64,000 nt of DNA from the NCBI GenBank assembly GCA_024305745.1, contig JAHRBS010000003.1, positions 2,852,001 through 2,916,000 of the forward strand, in the 5' to 3' direction. The DNA comes from Polyporus tsugae. Taxonomy: Eukaryota > Basidiomycota > Agaricomycetes > Polyporales > Polyporaceae. How positions within the stretch are numbered: position 1 is the stretch's first letter; every line of letters begins with the position of its first letter. Shown piece by piece: positions 44,237 through 57,007 of this stretch. A model generated the notes under the pieces. That model was not told the origin of the DNA. It saw only the letters and a list, made by a program, of their open reading frames with translations, and did not search any database. Made by a program: the position numbers and the translations under genes.

Positions 44237-46705
44237 ACACCACGGTCCCGTGATTTGCGTCGGGGTTCTGAGTCCGCCTGGAATGAGTGGGGGTCGCCCT
44301 TCTCTCCACCCTCCATCTTGCTTCCCATGCTCACAGTCCACAATGGAACAAGAATCGTCTTTCATTCGCTCCCCCTCGTCCTCACCATCACTTGCTGCAG
44401 TCGACTCGTCTCCGCCGTCGTCCCCCGGCTTGACAGCGATCACGCCTCCTTCCTCTCCCCAAGACCCCTTTGCAGGCTCGACAAAGTCCATCAAGAGGCC
44501 CCGCGCATACGAGCGACATGGCTCTCAGAAGTCCATCGGTGCGATTGACGCGTGGGATCCAGGTATGGTAGTATGTGCGAGCTCACACGATCTGGGGCAG
44601 GCTCCGGAAGCGTCGACTTGACCGACCTGACACCGACGCGTCTGATGCGCGTTGTTGACCCCCTATCAGCCTCTGCGAAGCCCGAATGGATCCCCCCGAC
44701 GTACGAGAAGAAGACGACACACGTGACGACCAACGAATGCTCGACAAGCGCATCGTCTTCCCGCTCCTACGCCTATGCCAACCGGTCCGTGGGCGGGTAT
44801 ACATCCCCTACCCCCAAGAGCCAGCTCCTGCAGGAGGAACTCGATGAACCGGAAGAGTTCTCTCTTATGGATGACGAGGCAGACCTGCTCAAGCCATCTG
44901 CCGGGCCTAGGACGAGAGAGGAGATGGAAGAGGAGTTGTGGAACGAGAGGATAGCGAATGCCATTGACAAGTTGAATGGCACCATCGACCTGAGGTGCGT
45001 GTTTCTCCTCTCCCTCTGTATGCTCCAACTCACGAGAAATGTCGCAACAGTGGTTCGAGCCTCAGAAGAGGGGTCATCGCTCGTATCCCGCCTTCCATCA
45101 CCGACCTTGAAGGGTTCATCGTCCTTCCTCAGACGCATTCTCCATCCAGCGCCCCTCCATCCAGCGCCCCTCCATCTCCCACCCTCTCTCCCACCCTCTC
45201 GCATTCTGCACCTTCGCGTCCGTTTGCGCGAGCAACGACGCTCGCCGCGCCCCACTTTGATGCACCCTTCTTCCGCAGCAGAGACGGCTCACGCCTCCGG
45301 GGTACGCCTGCAGCACGTACGGCCTCCCTGCAGGCAGTAGTCCAGCAACCAACAGCACAGCGCCGAAGAAGGGACATCCAGCTCTACCTCGCAAACAACT
45401 CCATCTCGAAGCTTCCCCCGGAGCTCTTCCGAGTGAACGCCCTGACGGTCCTCAGTCTACGTTAGTCTGGTTTTCCCTTGTGCGCTCAATTCTACGCTCA
45501 CTGCGTGTGCTACAGGATCCAACGAGCTCACTTTTGTCCCGCCCCAGATCGCTGAGCTGAAAGCGCTACAAGAACTCAACCTGGCGCAGAACAAGCTCTG
45601 CTGGCTCCCTGCGGAGATGCTCGGCATGCGCCTCACAAAGCTCACTGTCTCCGGCAACCCATGGCTTCCCCCACTGCCGCGTCCACCCCAGCAAGCTGAC
45701 CATATGGAGAGCAAGCAGAGGCGAAGACGTGTGTCCGACACAATCGTCCATTTCACCATCCCGCCTCTGTCTGAGCTATGCCTCCGCATCCTCCTCGCGC
45801 CTTCCAAATCCCCATTGCGGCCCTCGTTCACGCACGCCACCATGATCTCGACCGGCTCCACATCGTCTTCTCGACATGCGCACACAGCACCTGAACCACC
45901 ACCCGACCCGCCTGCGAAACAGCTCACGGTGCTCGAAGCGCGCTACGCGCTCCCGCTCACTGAAGACGATCACTACAGCCCCGAGCTGCTCGCCACGCTC
46001 CGTTTATGCGTACCCGCGGCGGTGGCGCGCCCTGCTGAGTTTGAGCATCACGGCCGCGCGAAGGCGAAGGTGCGGCGCGACGACATGCGTCGGGACGTAC
46101 ATTCGGGTAGGAGTTGCAGTCCACCGTGCGCGCCCGCACGAGAGGACAAGGGCGAAGAGGACGAGGACGTGTTCGCTGCGCCGCGCGTCATGGAGGAGGA
46201 GGTCAGCGGGGTCAGCGAGTGTCCGTCGTCTGTGCACCGCGGGGGAAAGAGCACGTTCGTGCGGCACGCAGAGGAGCGGTGGACGTGGGAGGAGGTCGTC
46301 GCGGGGGTGCACGTCGGCGTTGAGGGCGGGGGCGGGGGCGTGCCTTTGCGGTGGCGCGGGTGCTCGAGGGGATGTTTGGCGTTCCTCGATCCCGCACCTC
46401 TGCAGCCCCCGGCTCACGTGGTACAGGTGCAGGAGCAGACGAATGTGGGCGAGGAGCACGAGGTGGAGTTGGATTTGGACATTGGCGGGGGTGGTGGCAA
46501 CTTCGGTGTGGCGGACGTGGAAATGGACATGGAGGACTCCGTTTGGTAGGCTGGTGTGCCTTGCTAGTGAATCTCGCTCTGAGCGCGCGGGGCGCATACG
46601 AGGGCTGCTGGAGGCTGCTCGGTGTATATCAAGATGATGAGGTCGGACCCAATTGTGATGCTAATTGTAGTTATAACGTATGCCGCATATGTATACCACC
46701 GCGAT
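44237..46705. repeat. Duplicated 2.4 kb segment, copy 1
   Basis: This matches 54268-56723 at a constant offset of about 10,015 bases across the LRR gene. From about 44500 to 46705 the copies differ at only a few bases. Between 44343 and 44500 differences are clustered. Upstream of the ATG similarity falls off quickly. Confidence 0.9.
44343..46549 (+). CDS. Leucine-rich-repeat protein, copy 1
   Basis: The exons are 44343-44562, 44601-44994, 45051-45460 and 45516-46549, with introns of 38, 56 and 55 nt in phase, giving 685 residues. A Ser/Pro-rich N-terminus (FIRSPSSSPSLAAVDSSPP) leads to an acidic helical stretch (EELDEPEEFSLMDDEADLL). About three typical LRRs lie around residues 313-390: LYLANNSISKLPPELF, then LTVLSLRSNELTFVPPQI, then LQELNLAQNKLCWLPAEM, then LTVSGNPWLPPLP. 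The C-terminal ~250 residues are mostly low complexity, acidic and Gly-rich. Short LRR blocks of this kind usually mediate protein-protein contacts. The partner is unknown and there is no membrane segment. The second copy at 54358-56564 differs by five residues. Confidence 0.82.
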
Positions 46706-47404
46706 GTTGCTTGTGATGCAGGATATCCAGCACACCAAGGCTCCCTTTGCGAACAAATCATCATCTAAGTTGGGTCTGCAAAGAGAGGGCTACACAGTGT
46801 GGGTAAGTGCTACTCGGAGTATTCGGCTCTTGCCGGCTGAGAGAGACAGATCTGGTAGCCTCGTGTGGCGTGGACGGGGCGGGGGCGGCGAAGTCGATTT
46901 CCTGCCTTGGTAACAAACATGTGTGGAAATGAGTTCTGTTGTATATGGAGACTGTGGGGGCCAGGTTTGCGGTGGAAAGAGATTGCGAATGAGAGAGACG
47001 GCCAGCTCGGGGAATTGCACCGCGTCGGACTCGAACAGAGGCCACACGCGCGACGGGCGTCTACCGCGAGAACTCGAGGTATCTCGCCGCTTGGACGACT
47101 CGTTTACGTCTCTCCCTCCACCTGCGTGCGCATTTGTTTCATGTTCTCCGCTCGACATGTTATCTACTGTGCTACCAGTGCGCCGCCCATCCTGTCTGGA
47201 ATGTACTCGCCTCCCACCACCGTCAACAGAATGCAATGACATGGCATTCGCTGGACACGGAAGCTTGTGGCTCGGGAGAGGCGGAGGGCGCGACTGTTGG
47301 GGTGGAATCGGCTGGGGCACTGGAACGTGCGATAAAGTATGTGCTCCGTCTCCAAATCCCTTCCCTCCGAGTCTCCTGCCCAAGACCAGCCACCGCCTGC
47401 TCCG
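46706..47404. other. No recognised gene
   Basis: This is the 3' flank of LRR copy 1, unique relative to copy 2. The open frames lack family signatures. Confidence 0.4.
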
Positions 47405-48175
47405 TTGCTGCACATCACCGCCTGCTCTATCACTGCAAGTCCCCTTCCCCAGTAACACCAGTCTCCGTGCGCACAGTGCGTGCTACATATCAGTACGAGC
47501 CCATATGGCTTGGAGCCGCCGGATGCATGTGTGCTGCTGGTGACTCCCAGCTTGTGTTCTCGCGCCACACAGGCAAGGTACCTGCCACTCGGGTGCCAGG
47601 TGAGTGTCCGCTACTGGGCCGCCCGCAACAGAACGGAGCGCGAGGACACGCGAGGCTCTCTCTCTGACAACGACAACTGGCGATCGCGCTCAACTATGAC
47701 CCTCGCCTTCTTCACTTTCCCGCCTCGGGACACCACCAGGACCCCTCATGTCAGAGAGAAGTGAGCGTGAGATCCTTGGCGGCTCCATCGCTACAAGTCC
47801 TGTTCCTCAGCAACACCGGTCTCCGTGCGCCGTGCATACACTACAGGTCAGTGCCACGCCTCTCCCACCTTCGCTCCCGGCGAGCCCGTACAGCTAGGAG
47901 CCGCCAGAGGCATACATGCTGCTGGCGACTCCCAGCCTGCGTTCTCGCGCGCCCCGCGAGCATGCAAGGTACATTATATAGGTGAGTGTCTGCCATCGCC
48001 GGGCCAGACGCAACGGGGCGGAACACCAGGCTCCAACTCTGACACCGGTCACCGCCAGTGGACGATGGCTGGTTGGAGTCATGCTCAATGATGACCCCCT
48101 TGAACCTCTTCACCTTTCCCCTCAATCCGCCTCGGGATCCCGCCAGGACACTTCATGTTAAAGGTAAGTGGACGT
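47405..48175. repeat. Diverged tandem repeat of about 370 bases, two units
   Basis: Units at about 47405-47775 and 47785-48175 share, in order: cactgcaagtcc or gctacaagtcc, a gtctccgtgcg block, a ggagccgcc block, gctgctgg with gactcccagc, gcgttctcgcg, ggtgagtgtc, and a final cgcctcggga block before the accompanying catgtt or catgtc. On the plus strand both can read LGAA, then AAGDSQ, then FSR. Whether this was coding is unclear. Confidence 0.6.
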
Positions 48176-51100
48176 ACCATTTAGGAATCCTGAGTGCACC
48201 CGCCCGACACTGCCATCCTCACTACACACCACCATCCTATTTCTCGTCTTTCATCTCGAGAAAGACCCCCGCCTGCGAGAGATGTCTCGGATCTGCCCTG
48301 CCATCTAGTATTAGTAAGGTGAGCCCTGAAAACAAAACAGATCTGTACACACCTGTAGGTGCACAGCCCGACCGAGTTTCCAGCCACCTGCTGTCAGGAA
48401 CCTTTGTCTCCTTGCGGGCTAGGGTTTGGGCATACCTGTTTGGCCTGAATTGCGGCGGGATCTGTGCGACAATGTTGCATGGAGCGCCCTTGGCATGCAG
48501 GCAGCCGAGGTGCGTGAATCTCGTCAATGTGATGACGGACAGGATCGGATGAGCGTGAGGGCGGGGCTGACCAAAGTATGGTCGAGCATCGGGCAGGGGC
48601 TGGCGTGACAGGTTGGAGACGATGGGACGCAATGCTGACAGCAATGGATACTGACAAGATGGACGTTGATGGGAGTGTGAGTGTTGCAACTACCGTGTGC
48701 TGCCAGGCGCGTGTCGAAGTTGAACGTCGATAAACTAGCCGCCAAATACCGTGCCAGTGGCGGAGTTGTGTGAGTGACGAGCGTGTTAGGGAGTCGGAAG
48801 TTTCCTCGAGGACGAACAGCGAGGATAGTAACAAGTTGTGTGCGTGGTGAAGTTGTTCCTGTTGGCAGCGGCGGGACCTTGCCTTAACGGAGACAGTCGA
48901 CATCCTGTAATAACATCGGGGTTCGGGTTGTGGGAACGGCAATGGTAAGCTGACAGAACGTACCTGGATGTTTTTCGTGCGCATGCGGCGAACCATACCA
49001 AAGGCGAGTCGGAGGCGGAAGGTCGAGAACTTGGTAACAAGCTAGCGCAGTGGATAAGTGTGGTCTGTGGAGTATGCGTGTTCGATGGGGGAAGGGGAAA
49101 TTAAGAATTCACTGTCTTGTGTAATATATACTGTGTTGGCAATTGCTGAGTGGATCGAGTCCGCACTGCGCACAGACCAGCCAGCGCATCATGTGAAGGC
49201 TGTCGGCTAAGCATAACCACATTTTCCAGCCATCTCACGCCCAGCCCTCTTACGTTTCCTCCGATCAACCACTCATAAATTGTGTTTCGTGTTCACACAC
49301 AACCCTTGTCCAACCAATATTGGTGCGCTCCCTCGCCGCTCATGAAAGAACAAGTCGCCATAAGTCCTAGTACCCAATTCAAATCTGTGTTGTAGGGATA
49401 CTGTAAAATGCAGGCCCAGCATCGGACCTCCACCAGACCTCCGCCGGGTAGCCGATCACTCGTGTAAATATTCCGCCAGCTTGATCTAATTTCCTCCGTC
49501 GGATTACAGGGTCCGGTTAGTGTTTCAACCCGAAAACATGCCACCGTAATTACATTCAACCCGCATTTCCATTTCACTTGGCGAAGCTTGACGCCCTTGG
49601 CTTTGGCCACATCCCACCGAAGTTGTCTGAGCTCTTGTTGAATACCATCCGAGGTCTGTCCATTGGTACCATTCAATGAAGCCGTAAACATCTTGGATTG
49701 CACGCCCGCAAGTCGCTAAGTGGAGCGAGCTGTGGGGCTCTGCATGCAGCGCAGCATAGTATGATGTGAAAATCTTACCCTGTCGCAGTGGAGATTTTTC
49801 AGATGCCAATGCATGTCGCAGACTGTCTGGGACGAGGTGTTAGCAAGACGATTGGATATAGCAATACAAAGGAAACCAAAGTTAATGTGAAATACGGAGC
49901 CGACGAGCTTTCATCGCAAATCAATTGGGTCAAGCTTTCGGCCGTCTACTTGTGTATTTTGGATTTCACTGACCGATAAGAACCAATGTGCGGAAATACA
50001 AGTCTGCCATGTAGTCATGTATCGTCTGTCAGCACATCACCAGTCCGCTGAGCTGTAACATGAAACACCCTTGTTCAATACGGGTACACATCCTTTCCGA
50101 CCACCAACTCCCAGGCCGCTCACATCCCGCACATGCACAATTCACTCGCAGGTCGCAGCGCGATATGTGCGCAACTGTCAACGCCTCCAGTCATCCTACA
50201 TACCCGAATATCCAAGGAACAACCTCAGAATGCTATGCTTGCGCCAAGAGGTTTACAACAATGACCGGCGCAAGAATACGATCACACGAATGGAGCGCCC
50301 GCTTCATGAAGCGAGGTCAGCCCATTTGATGCGCGGGTTCCGTCTTCCTTGGATGTGGCTAAAGCCATTTCCTCCGTCTGGGCAGTCTGTAGAACAAAAC
50401 ACCACTAACCGGCTGGCGGAGCTGATCTCCAGGCCGGCTCGCCCATATCAAGCCTCACCTTCGGACTGTTGTAACTTGGAACTTTGCAAGGCGAGACTGT
50501 GGGCAGAAATCCCGCGCACGGGCCATCCCCCCAGTACAAAAGCTCTCCCGTTGGCGGGCTGAAAAGACGCACTCACCTTCACCACACCGTCCACCCCAGT
50601 TGCTCGACATTCCGCCATACACAATCTGTCCGTTCTAGCCTCACGCGAGTCCCGACCAACGCACTTGCAACCCCGTCTACGATGCCTCCGTCTGCAGCGT
50701 CCACCAGCTTGGTTTGATGGCCGGCGCACTCATGATGTTGCTTGTTGTACGCCTGGTCACCTGGTGAGCCAGCTCTGTGCCCAGATTTGACATGGGATCT
50801 TTAGTTGCTGTACGGCCTGAGACGACCCACAGATTAGTCCCCGCAACCGACGTCCACGCGACGCCAAGTCCAATTATCAAATGAACGGCGTACCTCGCAC
50901 TTCCAGCGGTGAGTCGACATCGTCCGAGTCGCGCTCGTTGAGCAAGCGAATCGCTAATACTGTCTGCACCTAGATCTCGTCCCGGCTAGTGTTAGCTTCG
51001 CGCAAAGGGTCTGTCAGCAACAATTTCCACACGGCGCCGTCGCTCTGACTGCAATCTCCCGCTCCTTCAGCACCAACTAGGTGCCGGCCCAATCAGGTAT

Positions 51101-54100
51101 GTTTCTCCCTGGTGAGAGAGCCGATGGCTGACTGCCCGCAACAGGACTCGGTGACCAGCTCATGCTTCTCGCACGCGGCGCGCCGAGACTGTCCAAAGCT
51201 GCACAAAATATATTGGTATTAGTGTAGTTACACGCTCTGTACGTACTGACCGCAGCCCGCCGTTCCGGACGCTGCGCGCGTCACCTCGTCGCCGTCGAAC
51301 CCCGCGCACGGCCGGCCTTCGCGAGCATGCTCAGCAGGCACCTGAGATGGTGATTCCAGCCGACTCCGGCGTGGGTCGCCAGGTGCGCGGCTCGTCGTCG
51401 CACTGCGGCCTTGCCCTTGTCGTGCACCGCGCCGTCCTCATCCGCCGCCAGTGTTGATTCCAGCCGACTCCGGTGTGGACTAGTGAGTGAAAGGCTCGTG
51501 GTCCCAGTGCGGCCGTGTGTCCTGTCGAGGAGTTCTCCAGATTGACGGGTGGCCGGTCGGGTCACGTCTTGAGATGCCCGCCGGCGGTGGTCATTCAACC
51601 CGGCGGACGCCAGAGAGAACTTCTGCCGGCGTATGGGCAGCGCCGGACTTGATTCTGTTCGGCGCAAGTGATGACACGTCGTATTGCTCTCTGAGGCCCC
51701 TGGAAAGCTGGGCCGTGCCGGTCAGCTGCGTGCATGTGAAGTCTAAGCGGTGGGCTCACCACGACGGCGAACGCCCATCTGGGCGTTAAAAGCGAGTACC
51801 GTACCTTGCTAAACACAAACTCGTGCGAGGGGAAGGTCGGGCTGTCGTTCGGAGTCGTCTGTTCGAGGGGATCTTGAGGATCCGGAGCCCGGGGCCGACT
51901 GAACCCCATACCCCGTGGGGTCGAATCTTTGATTCTCAGCATTCCGCTGCCTCGCACGGATCGTGCGGACTTGATTGTGGCCCCTCAAGTCGTCTAGAGG
52001 GAGACAGGATGGCGGTGGCCGGCTGTGCAGCCTGATTCCGAGTCGCGTCTGGGGAGCCGTCCTCGACGCCGCCAAAACTAAAATTTTGAGAACCTGTTTC
52101 CGGCCGCCGCAAAGCGTCAGTACACACTCCACGGGACATGTACACACCGCATAACCAACCCACGCGGCCGTGCGAACCGATCGGCGTGAGAAATTGCGCG
52201 CGCGGTGCCCGCCGGAATTCGACCGCAATGAAATCCCGTCTTTCGACCGATTTTTGAACCCCGGCGGAGCACCGCAAAACTGGCTGCGTTTGATGCAGGG
52301 TGGTGCTTAGGCACGGAAAATAAATGTTAGCATGCGCGGACACACGGATAGCGGGAGAGAGGCGCGGGTTTCGTACTCACCTGGCAGAGAGCCCTGGCCC
52401 GCGCGGTAGCTCGGATGCCATTCCGGGGCTTACCGGCTGTCGTCCGAGGCTCGTCTGGCTGCGGTTGGAGTGCCTTGGATGACGGCTGGTTGATCTCGGG
52501 CGGGACGCGGAGGGGACGAGGCGGGCGGTCGCATGAGGTGAAATGCAATGAAATTGACGTAAAACGTCGATGTTGCAAACCCGCGCGGGCGGCGAAAAAC
52601 AGCGTGTGTTCGTTGTGTGGATGTTCGTGGATGCTTGTGCGCTAGTTGCGCCGGCAGTGAGATGCCATGCGTGCGAGATATCATGGATTTTCTGAGACGG
52701 GCAGAGGCTTTCGGGACGCACCGATGGAAATGCCCCATGGTCGGCTGCCAGACGCATACGCCCCGCCACAGCATAGCGCGTGCTTGCAAAGGCATGCATT
52801 GGGGAGTCACCGAAGTCCGCCGCGGGTTTGTTCTTGGGAAATTTCGCGGACCTCGGGTGGTGTTCCGCCTCCCACCAGTGCTTCCGGCCGTGCCGCGGCG
52901 CAATTCGAGCTGCACACGCCTCTGAAGTTCAGTCAGCGTAGCTTGAAATATGGACGCAGACGTATGTGATATGCCTTATGGCGATGGTGCAGGCTAGCCG
53001 GACCTGAGGACCCCGATGCTGCGTCTCGCTATTCTCCGCCCTCCCCTTCTCCCCATGGTCTTGGACGCTGACGGCACAGTTTGAAGCACCTTGAATGTTG
53101 GTGCAATGTCTCGGGGCCGGCGATGGTGATCGGCGGCTGCCCGAGGCGGTTTTCCGGACCAGTCATCCGGTGGGCGCAATCATAGACGTGTCGTGGCTGT
53201 CTATCACAGCCAGCAGGTCAACGTGCCGTTTGCAAGAAGGAAAGATATATCACGCTGGACTTACCCAAACGCGGAGACACGGCAGCGTCGATTGAGACCT
53301 CCGCAGGCACAATCAGCTGTTCCTTCCGCACCTACGGTGCGGGGGGCTCATTCGAGCCATGTTCTGCGAGTGGGCACAGCTTCCGTGCTCGCCTGGTGAA
53401 TTGTGAGCGTCTGGACGAGACGTGTGGCGGGCGACTGGTGACCGGTGAGGATTGAGGCGTGGTTGCTCGTGCAAGTCGTCTTGTGGGTGCAATGGCAGAC
53501 AAGCGCGATGGACCGTGGGCTATCTGTTGTAGCCAGTAAGTGAGCGCAGTGTTCGCTGTAAGAAAAGAGATAGCACAACAAACTGACCGTGCCAAGTGGC
53601 AGCAACAGGGAGGTCTCTGGCCACGCAGACGTCCGTTCCTTCCGCATCTTCTTGATCGGCGCGGCGCCGAAGTGGTGCGCCGCCTTGAGACAGCAGGAGT
53701 GTCGTGGACATCTGGGGTACACAACAGAAGAACGCGAGATGCGGGAAGAGACCCGGACGAGTCGGATCTAGTGTGTCCATGACTTACCCGAGGGTTGAGA
53801 GGTCGAGGGAACACGGCCGGGCCTCGACTCCATCCGGAAGACTCGTACCTAGTCGTCTGCACACGTAAGGCCGACCAGTCAGCGATTGGGTCGATGCCGC
53901 GAGTTGGAGCTCGGGGTGAGGGGCGACAGGAAGCGGGGCGCGGGGAGAGTGGCGAGATAAGATGCCCAGATGCGGCCGTACGTCGATCTGGGCAGATTGA
54001 CGGAGAGAACGAGCGCGAGAAGTGGTCGAAAGGGGAGGGAACAGTGGAGAACAGGCAGCCAAATGCGAGAAACAAGCGAGGGCGAGGCTGCAATGAGCCT

Positions 54101-54267
54101 GCAAAACGAGAGGAAAGAAGAGATGACGAGCGCCTGTTCGAGGCAAAGACGCGATCGAGTGGCTTGAACGAGCCAATCAGAGCTCGTGAAATGCGGCGAC
54201 CGACACCGCAACCGCGTCCTCGTTCTTGTCCTCGCACCGCGTCCATCGCCTCCTTCCTGCCTTCACG
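48176..54267. other. 6 kb without a recognised gene
   Basis: The region is GC-rich with many overlapping long open frames on both strands, as expected by chance at this composition. The longest is 53332-54324 on the minus strand, rich in Arg and Ser. None shows a domain, and no consistent splicing could be built. A 22-base direct repeat (gattccagccgactccgg plus flank) occurs at 51352 and 51456. The 49300-49800 stretch is AT-richer and different in character. Decayed transposons are possible but not shown. Confidence 0.35.
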
Positions 54268-56723
54268 ACACGATCCCGTGACGGCCGTGTCGCGTGTGGC
54301 AGAAGGCGGGCCAATGATGTGCATCCCTCCATCTTACTCCCATACTCACAGTCTACAATGGAACAAGAGCCATCTTTCATTCGCTCCCCCTCGTCCTCAC
54401 CGTCACTTGCTGCAGTCGACTCGTCTCCGCCGTCGTCCCCCAGCTTGACAGCGATCACGCCTCCTGCCTCTCCCCAAGACCCCTTTGCAGGCTCGACAAA
54501 GTCCATCAAGAGGCCCCGCACATACGAGCGACATGGCTCTCAGAAGTCCATCGGTGCGATTGACGCGTGGGATCCAGGTATGGTAGTATGTGCGAGCTCA
54601 CACGATCTGGGGCAGGCTCCGGAAGCGTCGACTTGACCGACCTGACACCGACGCGTCTGATGCGCGTTGTTGACCCCCTATCAGCCTCTGCGAAGCCCGA
54701 ATGGATCCCCCCGACGTACGAGAAGAAGACGACACACGTGACGACCAACGAATGCTCGACAAGCGCATCGTCTTCCCGCTCCTACGCCTATGCCAACCGG
54801 TCCGTGGGCGGGTATACATCCCCTACCCCCAAGAGCCAGCTCCTGCAGGAGGAACTCGATGAACCGGAAGAGTTCTCTCTTATGGATGACGAGGCAGACC
54901 TGCTCAAGCCATCTGCCGGGCCTAGGACGAGAGAGGAGATGGAAGAGGAGTTGTGGAACGAGAGGATAGCGAATGCCATTGACAAGTTGAATGGCACCAT
55001 CGACCTGAGGTGCGTGTTTCTCCTCTCCCTCTGTACGCTCCAACTCACGAGAAATGTCGCAACAGTGGTTCGAGCCTCAGAAGAGGGGTCATCGCTTGTA
55101 TCCCGCCTTCCATCACCGACCTTGAAGGGTTCATCGTCCTTCCTCAGACGCATTCTCCATCCAGCGCCCCTCCATCCAGCGCCCCTCCATCTCCCACCCT
55201 CTCTCCCACCCTCTCGCATTCTGCACCTTCGCGTCCGTTTGCGCGAGCAACGACGCTCGCCGCGCCCCACTTTGATGCACCCTTCTTCCGCAGCAGAGAC
55301 GGCTCACGCCTCCGGGGTACGCCTGCAGCACGTACGGCCTCCCTGCAGGCAGTAGTCCAGCAACCAACAGCACAGCGCCGAAGAAGGGACATCCAGCTCT
55401 ACCTCGCAAACAACTCCATCTCGAAGCTTCCCCCGGAGCTCTTCCGAGTGAACGCCCTGACGGTCCTCAGTCTACGTTAGTCTGGTTTTCCCTTGTGCGC
55501 TCAATTCTACGCTCACTGCGTGTGCTACAGGATCCAACGAGCTCACTTTTGTCCCGCCCCAGATCGCTGAGCTGAAAGCGCTACAAGAACTCAACCTGGC
55601 GCAGAACAAGCTCTGCTGGCTCCCTGCGGAGATGCTCGGCATGCGCCTCACAAAGCTCACTGTCTCCGGCAACCCATGGCTTCCCCCACTGCCGCGTCCA
55701 CCCCAGCAAGCTGACCATATGGAGAGCAAGCAGAGGCGAAGACGTGTGTCCGACACAATCGTCCATTTCACCATCCCGCCTCTGTCTGAGCTATGCCTCC
55801 GCATCCTCCTCGCGCCTTCCAAATCCCCATTGCGGCCCTCGTTCACGCACGCCACCATGATCTCGACCGGCTCCACATCGTCTTCTCGACATGCGCACAC
55901 AGCACCTGAACCACCACCCGACCCGCCTGCGAAACAGCTCACGGTGCTCGAAGCGCGCTACGCGCTCCCGCTCACTGAAGACGATCACTACAGCCCCGAG
56001 CTGCTCGCCACGCTCCGTTTATGCGTACCCGCGGCGGTGGCGCGCCCTGCTGAGTTTGAGCATCACGGCCGCGCGAAGGCGAAGGTGCGGCGCGACGACA
56101 TGCGTCGGGACGTACATTCGGGTAGGAGTTGCAGTCCACCGTGCGCGCCCGCACGAGAGGACAAGGGCGAAGAGGACGAGGACGTGTTCGCTGCGCCGCG
56201 CGTCATGGAGGAGGAGGTCAGCGGGGTCAGCGAGTGTCCGTCGTCTGTGCACCGCGGGGGAAAGAGCACGTTCGTGCGGCACGCAGAGGAGCGGTGGACG
56301 TGGGAGGAGGTCGTCGCGGGGGTGCACGTCGGCGTTGAGGGCGGGGGCGGGGGCGTGCCTTTGCGGTGGCGCGGGTGCTCGAGGGGATGTTTGGCGTTCC
56401 TCGATCCCGCACCTCTGCAGCCCCCGGCTCACGTGGTACAGGTGCAGGAGCAGACGAATGTGGGCGAGGAGCACGAGGTGGAGTTGGATTTGGACATTGG
56501 CGGGGGTGGTGGCAACTTCGGTGTGGCGGACGTGGAAATGGACATGGAGGACTCCGTTTGGTAGGCTGGTGTGCCTTGCTAGTGAATCTCGCTCTGAGCG
56601 CGCGGGGCGCATACGAGGGCTGCTGGAGGCTGCTCGGTGTATATCAAGATGATGAGGTCGGACCCAATTGTGATGCTAATTGTAGTTATAATGTATGCCG
56701 CATATGTATACCACCGCAATGTT
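54268..56723. repeat. Duplicated 2.4 kb segment, copy 2
   Basis: This is the second copy of 44237-46705, in the same orientation. Similarity to copy 1 stops abruptly after ccaccgcaatgtt at about 56723, close to the start of the inverted LINE sequence. Confidence 0.9.
54358..56564 (+). CDS. Leucine-rich-repeat protein, copy 2
   Basis: The exons are 54358-54577, 54616-55009, 55066-55475 and 55531-56564, with the same structure as copy 1 and 685 residues. By eye, exon 1 has four replacements relative to copy 1 (Ser to Pro, Gly to Ser, Ser to Ala, Ala to Thr). Exon 3 has one (Arg to Cys). Exons 2 and 4 encode identical proteins. Introns are kept, so the copy did not arise through an mRNA. The promoter region differs from that of copy 1, so the two may be expressed differently. 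The stop is about 160 bases from the break in similarity. Confidence 0.82.
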
Positions 56724-57007
56724 AGGTGGAACACATGTATTGCCTCTATCTACTATGGTCTCTACAGTATGTCAAGTAGATACAGCTGAGGTTAGTCAGC
56801 CAGACGCGTTGTTGGTGAGGCGGCCAGGTAAAACAAGGAGAACCCCGGGCGGCCTCATTGCGAGTGTCCAAATTAGATGTCACCAGTACCAGCCAGGAAA
56901 TGCCATTACGCACAGAGTGTGGGACTCGAAACGGGTTCGAATCATCTGGGTTTCCCCATCATGTCCCCCGTTTTATACCCACTAAAACCCCGCTATTAAC
57001 TGCCCAG
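56565..57007. other. LRR copy 2 3' flank and probable LINE 3' end
   Basis: The left 160 bases belong to the duplicated segment. The rest is unique and is likely the 3' untranslated part of the inverted LINE. No poly(T) tract or target-site duplication was recognised. Confidence 0.45.

Noticed and set aside
50071..50562. 163-codon plus-strand frame
   Set aside because: No domain, no plausible splicing, and other frames overlap it. Composition is not like the neighbouring genes.
53332..54324. Minus-strand open frame of 330 codons
   Set aside because: It is extremely Arg/Ser/Pro-rich, has no domain, and its frame overlaps the duplicated flank of LRR copy 2. Long chance frames are expected in GC-rich DNA.
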